Assembly: GCF_047511655.1 (NCBI RefSeq)
Contig: NC_133389.1
Coordinates: 152,287,973-152,351,972, forward strand
Direction of reading: 5' to 3'
DNA length: 64,000 nucleotides
DNA from: Castor canadensis
Lineage: Eukaryota > Chordata > Mammalia > Rodentia > Castoridae
Shown: in pieces, positions 43,001 through 49,365 of the stretch
Numbering within the stretch: position 1 is the stretch's first letter
How the letters are laid out: the number at the start of each line of letters is the position of its first letter
The notes under the pieces: model-generated
The model's database searches: none
Told to the model about the DNA's origin: nothing
The model's input: the letters and a program-made list of their open reading frames with translations, nothing else
Position numbers and translations under genes: made by a program

Positions 43001-44916
43001 TAGAAGAGCGCATGTTAGGTAGCCTGCCATTACAGTGGTATGTAATAGGCATTCACCAGCCAACAAGGCTGTCTTGGGAAGTTGATAAGCAAGTGCCCCA
43101 TTTATTTGCATTTGAGCACTCAGTTGGTTTAGTTTAACTTGGTTTCTGAATAGTTGAGTTGTCAAAAGTATGCTGTCAGCAGATGTGTGTTCCTGTCCTG
43201 GGTAGAGAAAACTTAAACAAGTTATTTAATTTCTGTGCTTCTATTTCTTAATTGAAAGGTAAAGGAGATCCCTAAACCTTTTGCTTGCATTTACAACAAT
43301 GAATTCCAGGCTGGTATCCTTAGGTGTAGGTGTACATACAATAAGCTTTTAAAACTTTACATGACTGCATCTTTGCCACTCCCAGTCTGTTACCCCACAA
43401 TTTTCCCCATCTCTTAAGTGGCAATTCCGGTTGCTTTGGCTGTCAGCTCTGACTCTGCTCCACCCAAGTTTGTTCTTAACACCACATTGATGGTATGTAG
43501 TAGCCACATTAACTTTCTGTCGCCTTCTAATTGTTCTACCAATTCTCCCCAAATCCCTCCGCCTACATACACCAAGAAAAATCCTTGGGATCTTAATATT
43601 TCCTCTCTTCATTGGAGTATTTTCCCTTGGGATTTGTGCACCATTCACTTCCCAGTCTCTTAAATGGCCACCATTTGGTCTAAAATGTCCGTGTATAGCT
43701 GTCCTTCTCCAACATTCCCATTCCTGCTTTATTTTTATCCTTAGCATTGATTACTATCTGTTGCATAGTACATAGTTTATTTGATATCTCTCTACTCTCA
43801 CTAAAACAAGATTCATAAGGGAAAAAATTGATAAGGATAAGGACTTTAAGTGCCAGTAACAGTCCAATGAGATAAACATTTTTAAATTACATAGATGGAA
43901 GGCAGGAATAAGAAGGTTAAATAAATTACTCAGTCACAGCACATACAATTAGCTCAGGCCTACTTAGAATTTGGAATTTGTACCTTCCCCCCACAATATC
44001 TTGATCATTTCTGGTTGTTTGTTTTTTTCTTTTTGTGGTCCTGGAGTTTGAACTCACGGCCTCATCCTTGCTAGGCATCTTAATCATTTCTAAAATAATT
44101 GACTTGTCCCAGAAACAGTGGACTTGATAATTAGTTGACCTTTTTTAAAAATCCTGATTTCTATATATCACTTTGTGATCATGACAAAATTACTTCTCTG
44201 AGCTTTGTATCATTTATAAAGTTGGTGATATTAGACCTGTCTTGAAAGAATTTTTCCAGTTATAAAATGAACCCAATACTGGATGGTTGACCAGAATGAC
44301 AAGAGGGAGTAAGTTCTGTACTGTGCTAAATTTTTATACTGCTCTCTATTCAGCCGAAGAAGAGGAAGAGGAAGAAGAACAAGAAAAGGTACTTGTAGTA
44401 GAAGAGGAAACATCTATAAAGAAGAAGAAGAAAAAGGATAAAAAGAAACATATTAAGGAAGAACCACTTTCTGAGGAAGAACCATGCACTAGCACAGCAA
44501 TTCCTGTAAGTCTTTAATTACCAGTATAATCTTGTTGTGGCAGGGTGTCCATATTTTAAACTACTCTGCCAGAAATGAGCAGGTATTTTAATAAAGGATT
44601 TCATTGAGAGGGAAGAAGAAATAAAATCATCTATTGTAATTGTATTCTAAAGTCCATTTCCCAGATTTACTACAGAAAAATGAGTTTGCTGTAAAGGTAG
44701 AAAAGAATATAATTTGGCTAAAGTCTGGCATTTTTTGTATTGTTAGAGTTTACTCTTTGTCCCAAATTTGTTTTCAAAAGAAGTAAACTTAATCTGTGTC
44801 TCATAAGAAAAAATTATTACTTACAATTACAGTTCTTTCAAAAGCATTCTTCTGATTATTTTCAGAGTCCAGAGAAAAAGAAGAAAAAGAAAAAAAAGAG
44901 AGACAATGAGGACTAA
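22049..44916 (+). CDS. NOP58: NOP58 ribonucleoprotein, complete 15-exon CDS
   Basis: NOP58 is one of four core proteins of box C/D snoRNPs, with NOP56, fibrillarin and SNU13. It binds the C/D snoRNA, pairs with NOP56 through a coiled coil and positions fibrillarin for 2'-O-methylation of rRNA in the nucleolus. The spliced frame is open from ATG 22049 to TAA 44914-44916 and gives 534 residues; human NOP58 has 529. The N-terminal domain (about 1-65) starts [16 protein letters not shown] central helical/NOSIC part follows. The Nop domain includes [11 protein letters not shown] at 320-330. The tail has K/E-rich runs with KKRK (nuclear import) and ψKxE sites at K467 and K502. All 14 introns are GT-AG, and phases join without a break. 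No truncation or frameshift was found. Confidence 0.97.
22390..22457 (-). mobile_element. ID SINE (NOP58 intron 1)
   Basis: GATGCTGGGGATCGAGCCCC, AGGCAAGCACTCTGTCAC. Canonical ID subtype. The rest of 22458-23107 is unique intron sequence, with a MIR-like scrap near 22970. Confidence 0.85.
23108..23232 (+). mobile_element. B1 SINE
   Basis: GGGCGTGGTGGTGGGAGTCT, then GGCCAGCCTGGGCTACATAG. Confidence 0.9.
23372..23492 (-). mobile_element. Dimer SINE, internally deleted
   Basis: GATCGAGGTTTGAACTCAGG, CAGTCCATTTTGCTCTGG, then directly CAAGTAGCTAGACTCACAGG. Confidence 0.85.
23672..23735 (-). mobile_element. B1 fragment
   Basis: T tail, GAGGCAGGGTCTCAGCC, GTGCTGGGATTACAGG. Confidence 0.8.
23800..24205 (-). 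mobile_element. L1 3' end (old)
   Basis: CTCTAGGCAACCACTAATCA, TTTCTGTCTGTATAATTTTG, GCTAATCCATGTTGCATGTA. Reverse of the old L1 3' consensus. Confidence 0.8.
24393..24480 (-). mobile_element. ID SINE
   Basis: GTCCTGGGTTTGGATTCAGG, CTTGCTAGGCAGGCACTCTA. Confidence 0.9.
24585..24767 (-). mobile_element. Dimer SINE
   Basis: GCAGACGCTCTACCATGG, ATCTCCAGTCCATTTTTCTC, GGGATTACAGACATGAGTCA. Confidence 0.85.
24830..24925 (+). mobile_element. B1 SINE
   Basis: GTCATGGTGACACATGCCTG, GACTACATAGGGCGACCC, A tail. Confidence 0.8.
25345..25432 (-). mobile_element. L1 3' UTR fragment
   Basis: ACTTACATGTGTATACATTG, GGGCCACCTCCTGCCCTCC. Same class as 41735-41890. Confidence 0.65.
25712..25892 (+). mobile_element. 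Dimer SINE
   Basis: GTGCTGGTGGCTCACGCCTG, CAGGAGGCAGAGATTAGAGG, linker ACCCATCACAGGAAAGGGC, shortened ID half. Confidence 0.95.
26180..26388 (-). mobile_element. Dimer SINE
   Basis: 22-base T run, GAGACTGGAGTTTGAACGCA, CCAGTCCATTTTGTTCTGG, AGGATTACAGGCATGAGCCA. Inverted relative to 25712-25892. Confidence 0.95.
26914..26990 (+). CDS. NOP58: NOP58 exon 2 (aa 16-41)
   Basis: Acceptor TTTTTTTGCAG precedes GTTCTAAATGAG (VLNEKK). Donor GTAAGT follows after two bases of the I41 codon. The acceptor pyrimidine tract is all T. Confidence 0.95.
27220..27305 (-). mobile_element. ID SINE (intron 2)
   Basis: GATTGAACCCAGGGTCTCAT, ATGCTCTACCATTGAGCCAT. Confidence 0.85.
27805..27895 (+). ncRNA. SNORD70: Box C/D snoRNA, SNORD70 type (NOP58 intron 2)
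   Basis: C box within AATGATGTA (27818-27826), D' CTGA 27839-27842, C' GTGATCT, D box CTGA 27879-27882. The guide TTCGTCACTACC before the D box is complementary to 18S GGUAGUGACGAA. The fifth base before D pairs with the A of GGUA, which is Am512 in human, the known SNORD70 target. A 10-bp closing stem pairs ATTCATTGTT (27805) with AACAATGAAT (27886). Which copy deserves SNORD70 and which 70B is not settled. Confidence 0.92.
27912..28025 (-). mobile_element. CT-rich stretch and B1 SINE fragment
   Basis: CTCCCTCC-type run (27915-27960), then CAGGCTGGCTTCTGCCTCAG and GGGATTACAGGTGTGCAC. It begins 17 bp after the SNORD70 stem. Confidence 0.8.
28488..28540 (+). CDS. NOP58: NOP58 exon 3 (aa 41-59)
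   Basis: Acceptor GTTCTAG. Encodes [17 protein letters not shown] in the N-terminal domain. Donor GTAAAG. Confidence 0.95.
28626..28708 (+). ncRNA. SNORD70B: Box C/D snoRNA, second SNORD70-type copy (intron 3)
   Basis: TGATG C box core 28638-28642, D' ACTGA at about 28657, D box CTGA 28695-28698. The same guide, ATTCGTCACTACC, sits directly before the D box. The closing stem CAATGTTG (28626) pairs with CAACATTG (28701), and its bases differ from the first copy while staying paired. It starts 85 bp after the exon 3 donor. Confidence 0.9.
29003..29093 (-). mobile_element. ID SINE (intron 3)
   Basis: GACAGTACTGGGATTTGAAG, TTGGCAGGTGCTCTACCACT. The unique intron sequence from 29094 to 30079 shows no clear repeat. 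Confidence 0.95.
30080..30165 (+). mobile_element. ID SINE (canonical subtype)
   Basis: GGGCTAGTGATACAGCTCAG, GGGTTTGATCCCACAGCC. A small MIR-like scrap precedes it at 29930-30010. Confidence 0.85.
30305..30488 (-). mobile_element. Dimer SINE
   Basis: TAGTACTGGGGCTTGAACTC, CCATTCCATGAGCCC, GAGATAGGGTCTCTGG, ATTACAGGCTTGAGCCACTG. Confidence 0.9.
30572..30672 (+). mobile_element. B1 SINE
   Basis: GGCTGGATGTAGTGATGCAC, CAGCACTTTGGAGGCTGAGG. Confidence 0.85.
31351..31472 (+). CDS. NOP58: NOP58 exon 4 (aa 59-99)
   Basis: Acceptor CCTAAAAAG has purines at -3 to -6 and so is weak. Encodes [19 protein letters not shown] and ends VIK in phase 0. An ID SINE starts about 9 bases after the donor GTAAAG. 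Confidence 0.95.
31482..31558 (+). mobile_element. ID SINE at the exon 4 donor
   Basis: GGGGCTGTTGATGTAGCTCA, GGGTTCAGTCCCTGGCAC. TAAAGTC flanks it on both sides (31474-31480 and 31559-31565). The left repeat is made of donor positions +2 to +8 of intron 4. Confidence 0.95.
31857..32063 (-). mobile_element. Dimer SINE (intron 4)
   Basis: CATATTGGGGTTTGAACTTT, CACTCCACCATCCC, GAGATAGGGTCTCAAAAAC. Confidence 0.9.
32105..32190 (+). mobile_element. ID SINE
   Basis: GGGCTGGAAATATGGTTCAA, AAAGCACCTGCCTAGC. Confidence 0.9.
32603..32698 (+). mobile_element. ID SINE
   Basis: GGTTGGGGTCATGGCTCAAG, GCCTAGCAAGTGTGAGGTCC. Confidence 0.9.
33261..33397 (+). CDS. NOP58: NOP58 exon 5 (aa 100-145)
   Basis: Acceptor TTATTGTAG. 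Begins [18 protein letters not shown] and ends CLGLAH plus two bases of S145. Donor GTAAGA. Confidence 0.95.
33450..33625 (-). mobile_element. MIR (intron 5)
   Basis: AATTTAATCCTTATAACAGT, AACTGAGACGGTAG, AGCATCTGAACCCGCACAGT. Confidence 0.7.
34008..34135 (+). mobile_element. B1 SINE
   Basis: GCTGAGCATGGTGGCACATG, GGTCAACCTGGATACATAGT. Confidence 0.9.
34193..34390 (-). mobile_element. Dimer SINE
   Basis: GGTTGGAGTTTGGACTGAGG, CCAGTCTGTTTTGCTC, AGAATTACAGGCATGAG. Confidence 0.9.
34684..34884 (+). mobile_element. Dimer SINE
   Basis: GCCTAGGTTCCAGTGAGTCA, GCTACTTGGGAGGCAGAG, GTTCAAACCCCAGTACCGCC, A tail. Confidence 0.95.
35005..35268 (-). mobile_element. Long dimer-type SINE
   Basis: TTGCTTGAGCCAAGTGCCCC, then two B1-like units, the second with GGCCTCCAACCACAATCC. 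Confidence 0.75.
35441..35505 (+). CDS. NOP58: NOP58 exon 6 (aa 145-167)
   Basis: Acceptor TTATCCCCAG. Encodes [21 protein letters not shown]. Donor GTAAGT. Confidence 0.95.
35795..36215 (+). mobile_element. L1 3' end (intron 6)
   Basis: GTTCACAGCAGCAAAGATGG, ATGTGAAATAAGCCAAATTC, TGATGATGAAAATGTTCTGG, GTGGTTGCACAACATCGTGA. Sense-oriented in NOP58. It ends 23 bp before exon 7. Confidence 0.85.
36239..36373 (+). CDS. NOP58: NOP58 exon 7 (aa 167-212)
   Basis: Acceptor CTCCTGCAG. Encodes [16 protein letters not shown] and [13 protein letters not shown], the conserved NOSIC-region signature. Donor GTGAGT. Confidence 0.95.
36374..37101 (+). other. NOP58: NOP58 intron 7
   Basis: No SINE or L1 core and no box C/D pattern were found in this 728-bp intron. 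Confidence 0.7.
37102..37247 (+). CDS. NOP58: NOP58 exon 8 (aa 212-260)
   Basis: Acceptor ATTCCATAG. Encodes [20 protein letters not shown] and ends LHLCTQ in phase 0. Donor GTAAAT. A SNORD11-type snoRNA starts 54 bases after the exon. Confidence 0.95.
37301..37381 (+). ncRNA. SNORD11: Box C/D snoRNA, SNORD11 type (intron 8)
   Basis: C box GTGATGA (37309-37315), D' CTGA 37334-37337, D box CTGA 37371-37374. The guide GTCACTACCTC ends two bases before D. The fifth base upstream of D is C, pairing with the G three bases 5' of A512, i.e. Gm509, the known SNORD11 target. A perfect 7-bp stem pairs GATGGCA with TGCCATC. Confidence 0.92.
37783..37908 (-). mobile_element. B1 SINE (intron 8)
   Basis: GACACAGGGTCTCACTGTTG, CCAGGCTGGCCTCAAACACC. 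It lies between the SNORD11-type RNA and exon 9. Confidence 0.9.
37997..38123 (+). CDS. NOP58: NOP58 exon 9 (aa 261-303)
   Basis: Acceptor GTGTATTAG. Encodes [19 protein letters not shown] and ends [11 protein letters not shown], entering the Nop domain. Donor GTGACA is weaker than its neighbours. Confidence 0.95.
38217..38305 (+). ncRNA. SNORD11B: Box C/D snoRNA, second SNORD11-type copy (intron 9)
   Basis: C box ATGATGA (38227-38233), D' CTGA 38248-38251, C' TAATGAA 38264-38270, D box CTGA 38294-38297. The guide GTCACTACCTC is the same, with CTT before CTGA. Closing stem CAAGTGT/ACACTTG. Outside the boxes and D guide it shares little with the intron 8 copy. Confidence 0.92.
38839..39002 (+). 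CDS. NOP58: NOP58 exon 10 (aa 303-357)
   Basis: Acceptor TTTTGTAG. Carries the Nop-domain signature [20 protein letters not shown] (305-324) and ends KHKGK in phase 0. These residues contact snoRNA and SNU13 in known structures. Confidence 0.97.
39500..39568 (+). mobile_element. ID SINE, internally deleted (intron 10)
   Basis: GGGCTGGCAGGGGAGC, CCTAGCAAGCATGAGACCC, TTCAATACTTAGTACTACC. The intron segment 39220-39340 before it is unassigned. Confidence 0.85.
39709..39843 (+). CDS. NOP58: NOP58 exon 11 (aa 358-402)
   Basis: Acceptor GCTTTCAG. Begins [20 protein letters not shown] and ends LRTLEDRG. Donor GTAAGA. Confidence 0.95.
40153..40214 (+). CDS. NOP58: NOP58 exon 12 (aa 403-423)
   Basis: Acceptor CTTCTCAG. 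Encodes [20 protein letters not shown], the end of the folded region. Donor GTGAGT. Confidence 0.95.
40432..40728 (-). mobile_element. Long dimer-type SINE (intron 12)
   Basis: GTACTGGTGCTTGAACTCAG, a T run, then two B1-like units ending CAGCCACCATGCCCGGC. Confidence 0.8.
40729..41587 (+). other. NOP58: NOP58 intron 12 unique sequence
   Basis: A more GC-balanced block at 40970-41280 contains an open plus-strand frame without recognisable features. No repeat or RNA gene called. Confidence 0.5.
41588..41655 (-). mobile_element. ID fragment
   Basis: GCATCAGGGCTCCACACTTG, CCAGGCAGGTGCTGTACT. Confidence 0.7.
41735..41890 (-). mobile_element. L1 3' UTR fragment
   Basis: TTCACATGTGCATACATTGT, then a C run and TATCTGTAAGTCCATTTAAC. 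Confidence 0.65.
41903..42000 (-). mobile_element. ID SINE
   Basis: GATGGTACTGGGGCTTGAAT, GGAGGTGCTCTACCACATGA. Confidence 0.9.
42371..42504 (+). CDS. NOP58: NOP58 exon 13 (aa 423-468)
   Basis: Acceptor CTCTTTCAG. Encodes [20 protein letters not shown] and a basic KKRK nuclear-import-type motif, ending KIKVK. K467 begins a VKAE SUMO site completed by exon 14. Confidence 0.95.
42552..42655 (-). mobile_element. B1 SINE (intron 13)
   Basis: GGTCTTGCTGTGTAGCCCAC, CAGTGCTGGGATTACAGGCA. Confidence 0.9.
42656..44353 (+). other. NOP58: NOP58 intron 13 remainder
   Basis: Mostly unassigned. 43370-43830 may be an L2-type relic (CTCTTAAGTGGCAATTCCGG). An ID fragment lies at 44030-44085. A minus-strand frame of 132 codons at 43349-43747 is not recognisable as a gene. 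Confidence 0.4.
44354..44505 (+). CDS. NOP58: NOP58 exon 14 (aa 468-518)
   Basis: Acceptor TCTATTCAG. Acidic run of eight E, lysine runs, then [20 protein letters not shown]502 in IKEE corresponds to human K497, shifted by the 5 extra residues. Donor GTAAGT. Confidence 0.95.
44617..44875 (+). repeat. NOP58: Source copy: intron 14 end and exon 15 start
   Basis: This segment, including the polypyrimidine tract, the acceptor and the first 10 coding bases of exon 15, recurs at 45614-45872 with an offset of 997 bp. Confidence 0.95.
44866..44916 (+). CDS. NOP58: NOP58 exon 15 (aa 519-534 and stop)
   Basis: Acceptor TTATTTTCAG. Encodes SPE, eight lysines and RDNED, then TAA. This acceptor and the 250 bp before it are duplicated at 45614-45872. 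Confidence 0.95.
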   Translation, partial: SPEKKKKKKKKRDNED

Positions 44917-45113
44917 TAGAAGGACACCATAATTGTCTGTCACCTGGACACGTCATGCTTAAGATCCAGTTGGGATATCCCAGAAGTGCCCTGTCAAGGA
45001 CAGGTTGAGAGAAACAGTGACTGGTCATCTATAGCTTTTCAAACCTTTTTTGTGTCTTGACATTCACCTCTCAACCTTATTAGGTCATCATTTCTTAAGG
45101 TCTTTGATATACA

Positions 45114-45119
45114 AATAAA
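45114..45119 (+). terminator. NOP58: NOP58 polyadenylation signal
   Basis: AATAAA 198 bases after the stop, followed by a T-rich stretch; cleavage is expected near 45135. A second AATAAA lies at 45386-45391 and could give a longer 3' UTR. Confidence 0.8.
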
Positions 45120-45529
45120 AGTATTTTCTTTATATTTTGAGGCAATTCTGTGATCTCTTTACATTTTAAGTAGAGACTCTTTACCCTTTCTATATTTTGT
45201 TCACCATCTGATGGTTATTCTTTTTTATAGTTATTACTAGAAAGTGAGTTGTTAATAGTTAATTTGGAACTTTAGCCTTTTGGAAGGCAGTGATTAATTA
45301 GATGGACCAATTTAAGAAAACTTACTGTGTTTCTCTTTATTTTTTTGGAAAATTTTCCTTTTGTCTTTTTCTGCCTCTGTATTTAAATAAAGATTTGTTC
45401 GATTTTTAAAGATTTTGGTATCTTTCAAAAAGGAAGAAGACCTGTATATTATTTTATTCACTATTCTAAAAATGTGTGACATAATCTTAATTTAGATCCT
45501 TATTAACTTGTTTTTTGTGTTTTTGTTTT

Positions 45530-45610
45530 TTTTTTTTTTTTTTTTTTTAATTTATGGTGCCGGAGATTGAACCGGGGCCCTGTACTCTGCCACTGATCTA
45601 CAACCCCAGT
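45530..45610 (-). mobile_element. ID SINE (canonical subtype)
   Basis: Long T run, GGTGCCGGAGATTGAACCGG, CTCTGCCACTGATCTACAAC. It abuts the NOP58 duplication. A further ID-like scrap lies at 45915-45962. Confidence 0.85.
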
Positions 45611-45613
45611 TGT

Positions 45614-45872
45614 AGAAATAAAACCATCTATTGTAATTGTATTCTAAATTCCATTTCCCAGATTTACTACAGAAAAATGAGTTTGCTCTAAAGGTGGAAA
45701 AGAATATAATTTGCTACAGTCTGGCATTTTTTGTATTTTTAGGGTTCACTCTTTGTCCCAATTTTGTTTTCAAAAGAAGTAAACTTAATCTGTATCTCGT
45801 AAGGAAAAATTATTACTTAACAATTACAGTTCTTTCAAAAGCATTCTTCTGATTATTTTCAGAGTCCAGAGA
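45614..45872 (+). repeat. NOP58: Duplicated NOP58 splice acceptor region
   Basis: About 95% identical by eye to 44617-44875, including TGATTATTTTCAG and AGTCCAGAGA. After the copy the frame would read SPETFYF and stop (TAG at 45884). AATAAA at 45987-45992 could end such an exon. The copy starts directly after a minus-strand ID SINE. Confidence 0.95.
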
Positions 45873-45962
45873 CTTTTTATTTTTAGAGTAACCCAACGTG
45901 ACTTTTCTTTAAAAGGAGTACAACCCAGGGCTTTGAACATGCTGAGCAGGTATTCTAGAACC

Positions 45963-46790
45963 ACTAACATAAAGAATGTCACTCGAAATAAAGGGAAAAC
46001 AAAATTAAGACGAAGAATACCAAAGAGGAATCTTTGTTTCTGGAAAATAATGTTTATGAGACTGATATGTTTGCCTGCTGTGCTAAGAAGGCACTGGTTT
46101 AAAAAAAAAAAAAGGGGTTTGATATGTAAGCAGAAGCCCGTTCGACCAGTGTGTAGTCATAACAGCCATGATCTTTGTCAGCTGTATCTTGCCTCTCTAT
46201 GTGCCATGGGCATCATGCTAACGCCCAATCCAGTAAAAGAATTTGGTGGGTGGACGGATTAGAATTGCTGTAATTTTCAGTTCAACCTCTTCATCATGTG
46301 ACCTCAGGCAATTCAGCAACCCCACTTCAGTTTCTTCCTGGCAAATCACAGATAATTGTTTGCTTTAATAACCTGGTTATCTTGCTCCCAGAACTGTCAT
46401 TTTGCATCACCAGTAGAACCCCAGACACATTCTTGGTTTGAAATGAGACTAGCTAATATTTTTTAACACTTTGATTCAGATGACAGAGAGACCCACCAAG
46501 GGCTATCTAGTTAAAAAAAAAAAAAAAAAGGTTTTCATCTAAAAAGATTATACTGAAAATACCAATTAATGAAATTTAACAGGCTTGGAGAAAACCTAGT
46601 TAAATACCAAAAAGTAGGTTCTGCTCTGCTTGGTACTATAGTGAAACCCTTGCCCAATGAAGAGCCTTGTGATCAGAGCAGACATGGGAAACTCAGGTGA
46701 ATTTTGTGTACCTAATTTGATTGGTAAATTCTGAATTATTTCTATTACCAGGCTGCATAAAATAACCTCTGCTTAAAACATACTTAATCC
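45963..46790. other. NOP58 3' flank, unassigned
   Basis: Two A runs (46100-46112, 46513-46529) but no SINE core or gene. Confidence 0.5.
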
Positions 46791-46794
46791 AGGG

Positions 46795-46872
46795 CGGGAT
46801 ATATAGTTCAGTGGTACAGTGTGTCCCTCACATGTATGAGGCCCCGTATTCTCTCCCCAGTTCTGCAGGATG
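46795..46872 (+). mobile_element. ID SINE
   Basis: GGGCGGGATATATAGTTCAG, ATGTATGAGGCCCCGTATTC. Confidence 0.8.
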
Positions 46873-47254
46873 GGGGGAAACATTTGATTTTCCACTTAGT
46901 CTCTTCCCTTCAAAAATGTACACGTCTATTTTCTGGATTAAACTTCTGTATCTTCCCACTACTTTCTGGCTCCTCAGCAAGTTCCAAAGCTTTGTTTGAG
47001 CTCACTCCCTCTCCAGTCTCAATGTTTTTAGCAGTTCTTCCCTCCGTCTTTTTAACTAATATGCATATGGATCTTTATAAAGTGTAAATCTGAGTCCAGT
47101 TGAGATCCATGAGTCCACATTTTTAGCATGTGGTCAGGTAGTGTTGGGAGCAGGTCCATGTTAGGGTAGCAGAATATTAGAATAAATTATTTATACTCAC
47201 AAAACCTGTTTCTTTACCTGAAAGAGGGTTGCTCTGAGTATTGAAATGTTTGTG

Positions 47255-47425
47255 AGTAGGGCTCCCGTGGTTGATGCCTGTAATCCTAGCTACTTGGGAG
47301 GCTGAATACACAAGACTCCATCTCCAAAAACCAGAGCAAAATAGACTGAAGGTACAGGTCAAGTGGTAGAGGGGCTGCTTTGCTAGCTCGAAATCCTGAG
47401 TTCAAACCCCAGTCCCACCAAAAGA
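47255..47425 (+). mobile_element. Dimer SINE (second subtype)
   Basis: GTTGATGCCTGTAATCCTAG, AACCAGAGCAAAATAGACTG, GAGTTCAAACCCCAGTCCC. Confidence 0.9.
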
Positions 47426-47799
47426 GAAAACTTGCTTTTGAAGCAATGAATTTAATTGCTGGTTCTTTAAGCGTTCTGTGTATATTTAGTGTAAAAGGGA
47501 GAAAATTTAGTTGTGTTAAATTTGTGAGAGTACTTGAAATCACAGAATGTACGAAAAGCACATGTGCAATGCCAAAAGCATCTGAAAGTGAGATGATAAA
47601 TTTATGGACTTGTCCTAGACATTGTGCAAATGCTTAACCATTTCCTGCTCTTACTTTGAATGACTATAAACTTAGTGATGGACACTAAACCATTGTTTAT
47701 ACCAGCCTCACCATGGATTTTTGTTTTCATAACCATGTATCCTCCACCATTTAGTAATTTTCATTGGCATACTAGTGGGATTTGTTTTCTTTTTGTTTT

Positions 47800-47885
47800 T
47801 TTTTTTTTGGTAGTACCGGGGTTTGAACTCAAAGTCCTCACACTTAATAGGCTCTCTACCACTTGAGTCACTGCCAGCCCTAGTG
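47800..47885 (-). mobile_element. ID SINE
   Basis: GGTAGTACCGGGGTTTGAAC, GCTCTCTACCACTTGAGTCA. Confidence 0.9.
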
Positions 47886-48519
47886 TTTGTTTCTTGTTGC
47901 TTCACCCTCTGCCCACCCCATCTTCCCACTCACCACACAGACCAGGCCCTGTGCCTGTGCCTATGCCTGGGCTGAGATGAGTATGTGGTAGGTTTACTTT
48001 CCTTCCTCTTCACAGTGAAGGAACACAGCCTGTGGTAAGCACGAGGAGGCTGTTGCTGGTTTTTCTGCTGCAGTGGCTGGCTGCCTTTCCATTCATCTTC
48101 ATCGGCTGGCATTTGGATAGTACAAATTCGACATTACTGTGGCAGGGGATAGAAGTATAAATAGTGCCAGGGGTGGGGGTGTAAGCTCAATGGTAGTGAG
48201 GCAGGCTAGAATTAGCCTAAAATGTTTATGACTTAATTGTATTTCAGGTTGAGCATTCTTTTTCTCTGAGCCTCCTTGTCCATTGCAAATGTGTGTAGGT
48301 CATTCACCCCTCCCCACTCATCCACTATTGGTTAGAAATCACCTGGTCTTCCCATAGGCTGCATGAGTTTTAAAAGAACCTGGAAAAGCCCTCTGCTTAA
48401 CAGATTTCACCTGGCCTCATGATGCCCTTCTTGACTTTCAATGAACTCCATTACATGCACATGTTCTGCCTGGATGCCTACACATGGGACAAAGAATTTG
48501 CAAATCTGATGAGAGACGG
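47886..48519. other. Unassigned intergenic sequence
   Basis: Relatively GC-rich, no recognisable repeat or gene apart from an ID-like scrap near 48170-48210. Confidence 0.5.
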
Positions 48520-48595
48520 TTCATTGCCATTAACAGCATGCTTGCCTAGCATGCATGAGACCCCGGGTTTGATCCCCCAGCACCCCACAAACAAT
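48520..48595 (+). mobile_element. ID SINE (canonical subtype)
   Basis: CATGCTTGCCTAGCATGCAT, GGGTTTGATCCCCCAGCACC. Confidence 0.85.
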
Positions 48596-48639
48596 GCCAG
48601 TTTTCCTTCAAAGCACTGCAGAACAGTGGGAAGAGAGCT

Positions 48640-48722
48640 ATTTCAGGAACTTGAGTTTGAACTCAGGACTTGGAGCTTGCTAGGCAGGCGGTCTACCACT
48701 GGAGCCACACCCCAACCCTCAA
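48640..48722 (-). mobile_element. ID SINE
   Basis: GAGTTTGAACTCAGGACTTG, GGCAGGCGGTCTACCACTGG. Inverted relative to the ID at 48520. Confidence 0.9.
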
Positions 48723-49124
48723 TCTTTTTATTAACATAACTATCCCAGTTCCTACTCACTAGTATAGTTACATACATTTTTAAAAATACTAATTTGAATT
48801 AAGTGATTTTTCCACCTGGATGATTATCCTCTTACAGTTCTGTAGTCCAAGATGTATAAGATTCTACTTTTATCAGTATAACTTTGAGATCATTCAAGAT
48901 TATACACTCCTACTTAGCCTCGTGCTATTAATCCAAAGAGGAAATGTGTAGCTAGGAAAAGGTACCTCTTTAACACATTGTACCATTGTACCAGAAAATC
49001 ATCAGGACAGTAAATCGATGTGATTTGTGCAAAGGACAACCTGCACAATTCCAAGCACAGCCCTGCACTGCTTTTAATAAGCTGACGTTCTTAATACAGT
49101 CCACTATTATTCACTTTGCACTAT

Positions 49125-49365
49125 TATTCACCTAAAATGATAACTGACATTTCTTGAGCACTTTTCTAAGTACACTTTTATTCACTTTGGTCCACAACCC
49201 TTTCTAATAGATACTATATTTTGACTCCTTTACACATTAGGAAACCAATGTACTCGGAGGTTAGTGACATGGTCAGTGTAATTGAAATACTGGAGCATGA
49301 TTTGAATGGAGGCAATCTGTCTCTAAAGCCAGTGCTCTGTTTCTGAGTCATGCAAGCTACTCTAT
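49125..49365 (+). mobile_element. MIR
   Basis: CATTTCTTGAGCACTTTTCT, TTTACACATTAGGAAACCAA, ATTTGAATGGAGGCAATCTG, AGCCAGTGCTCTG. Confidence 0.8.

Noticed and set aside
43349-43747. 132-codon minus-strand frame in NOP58 intron 13
   Set aside because: No recognisable protein features. The DNA looks like an old repeat.
44287-44517. 76-codon frame with K/E runs
   Set aside because: This is NOP58 exon 14 read through into both introns, not a separate gene.
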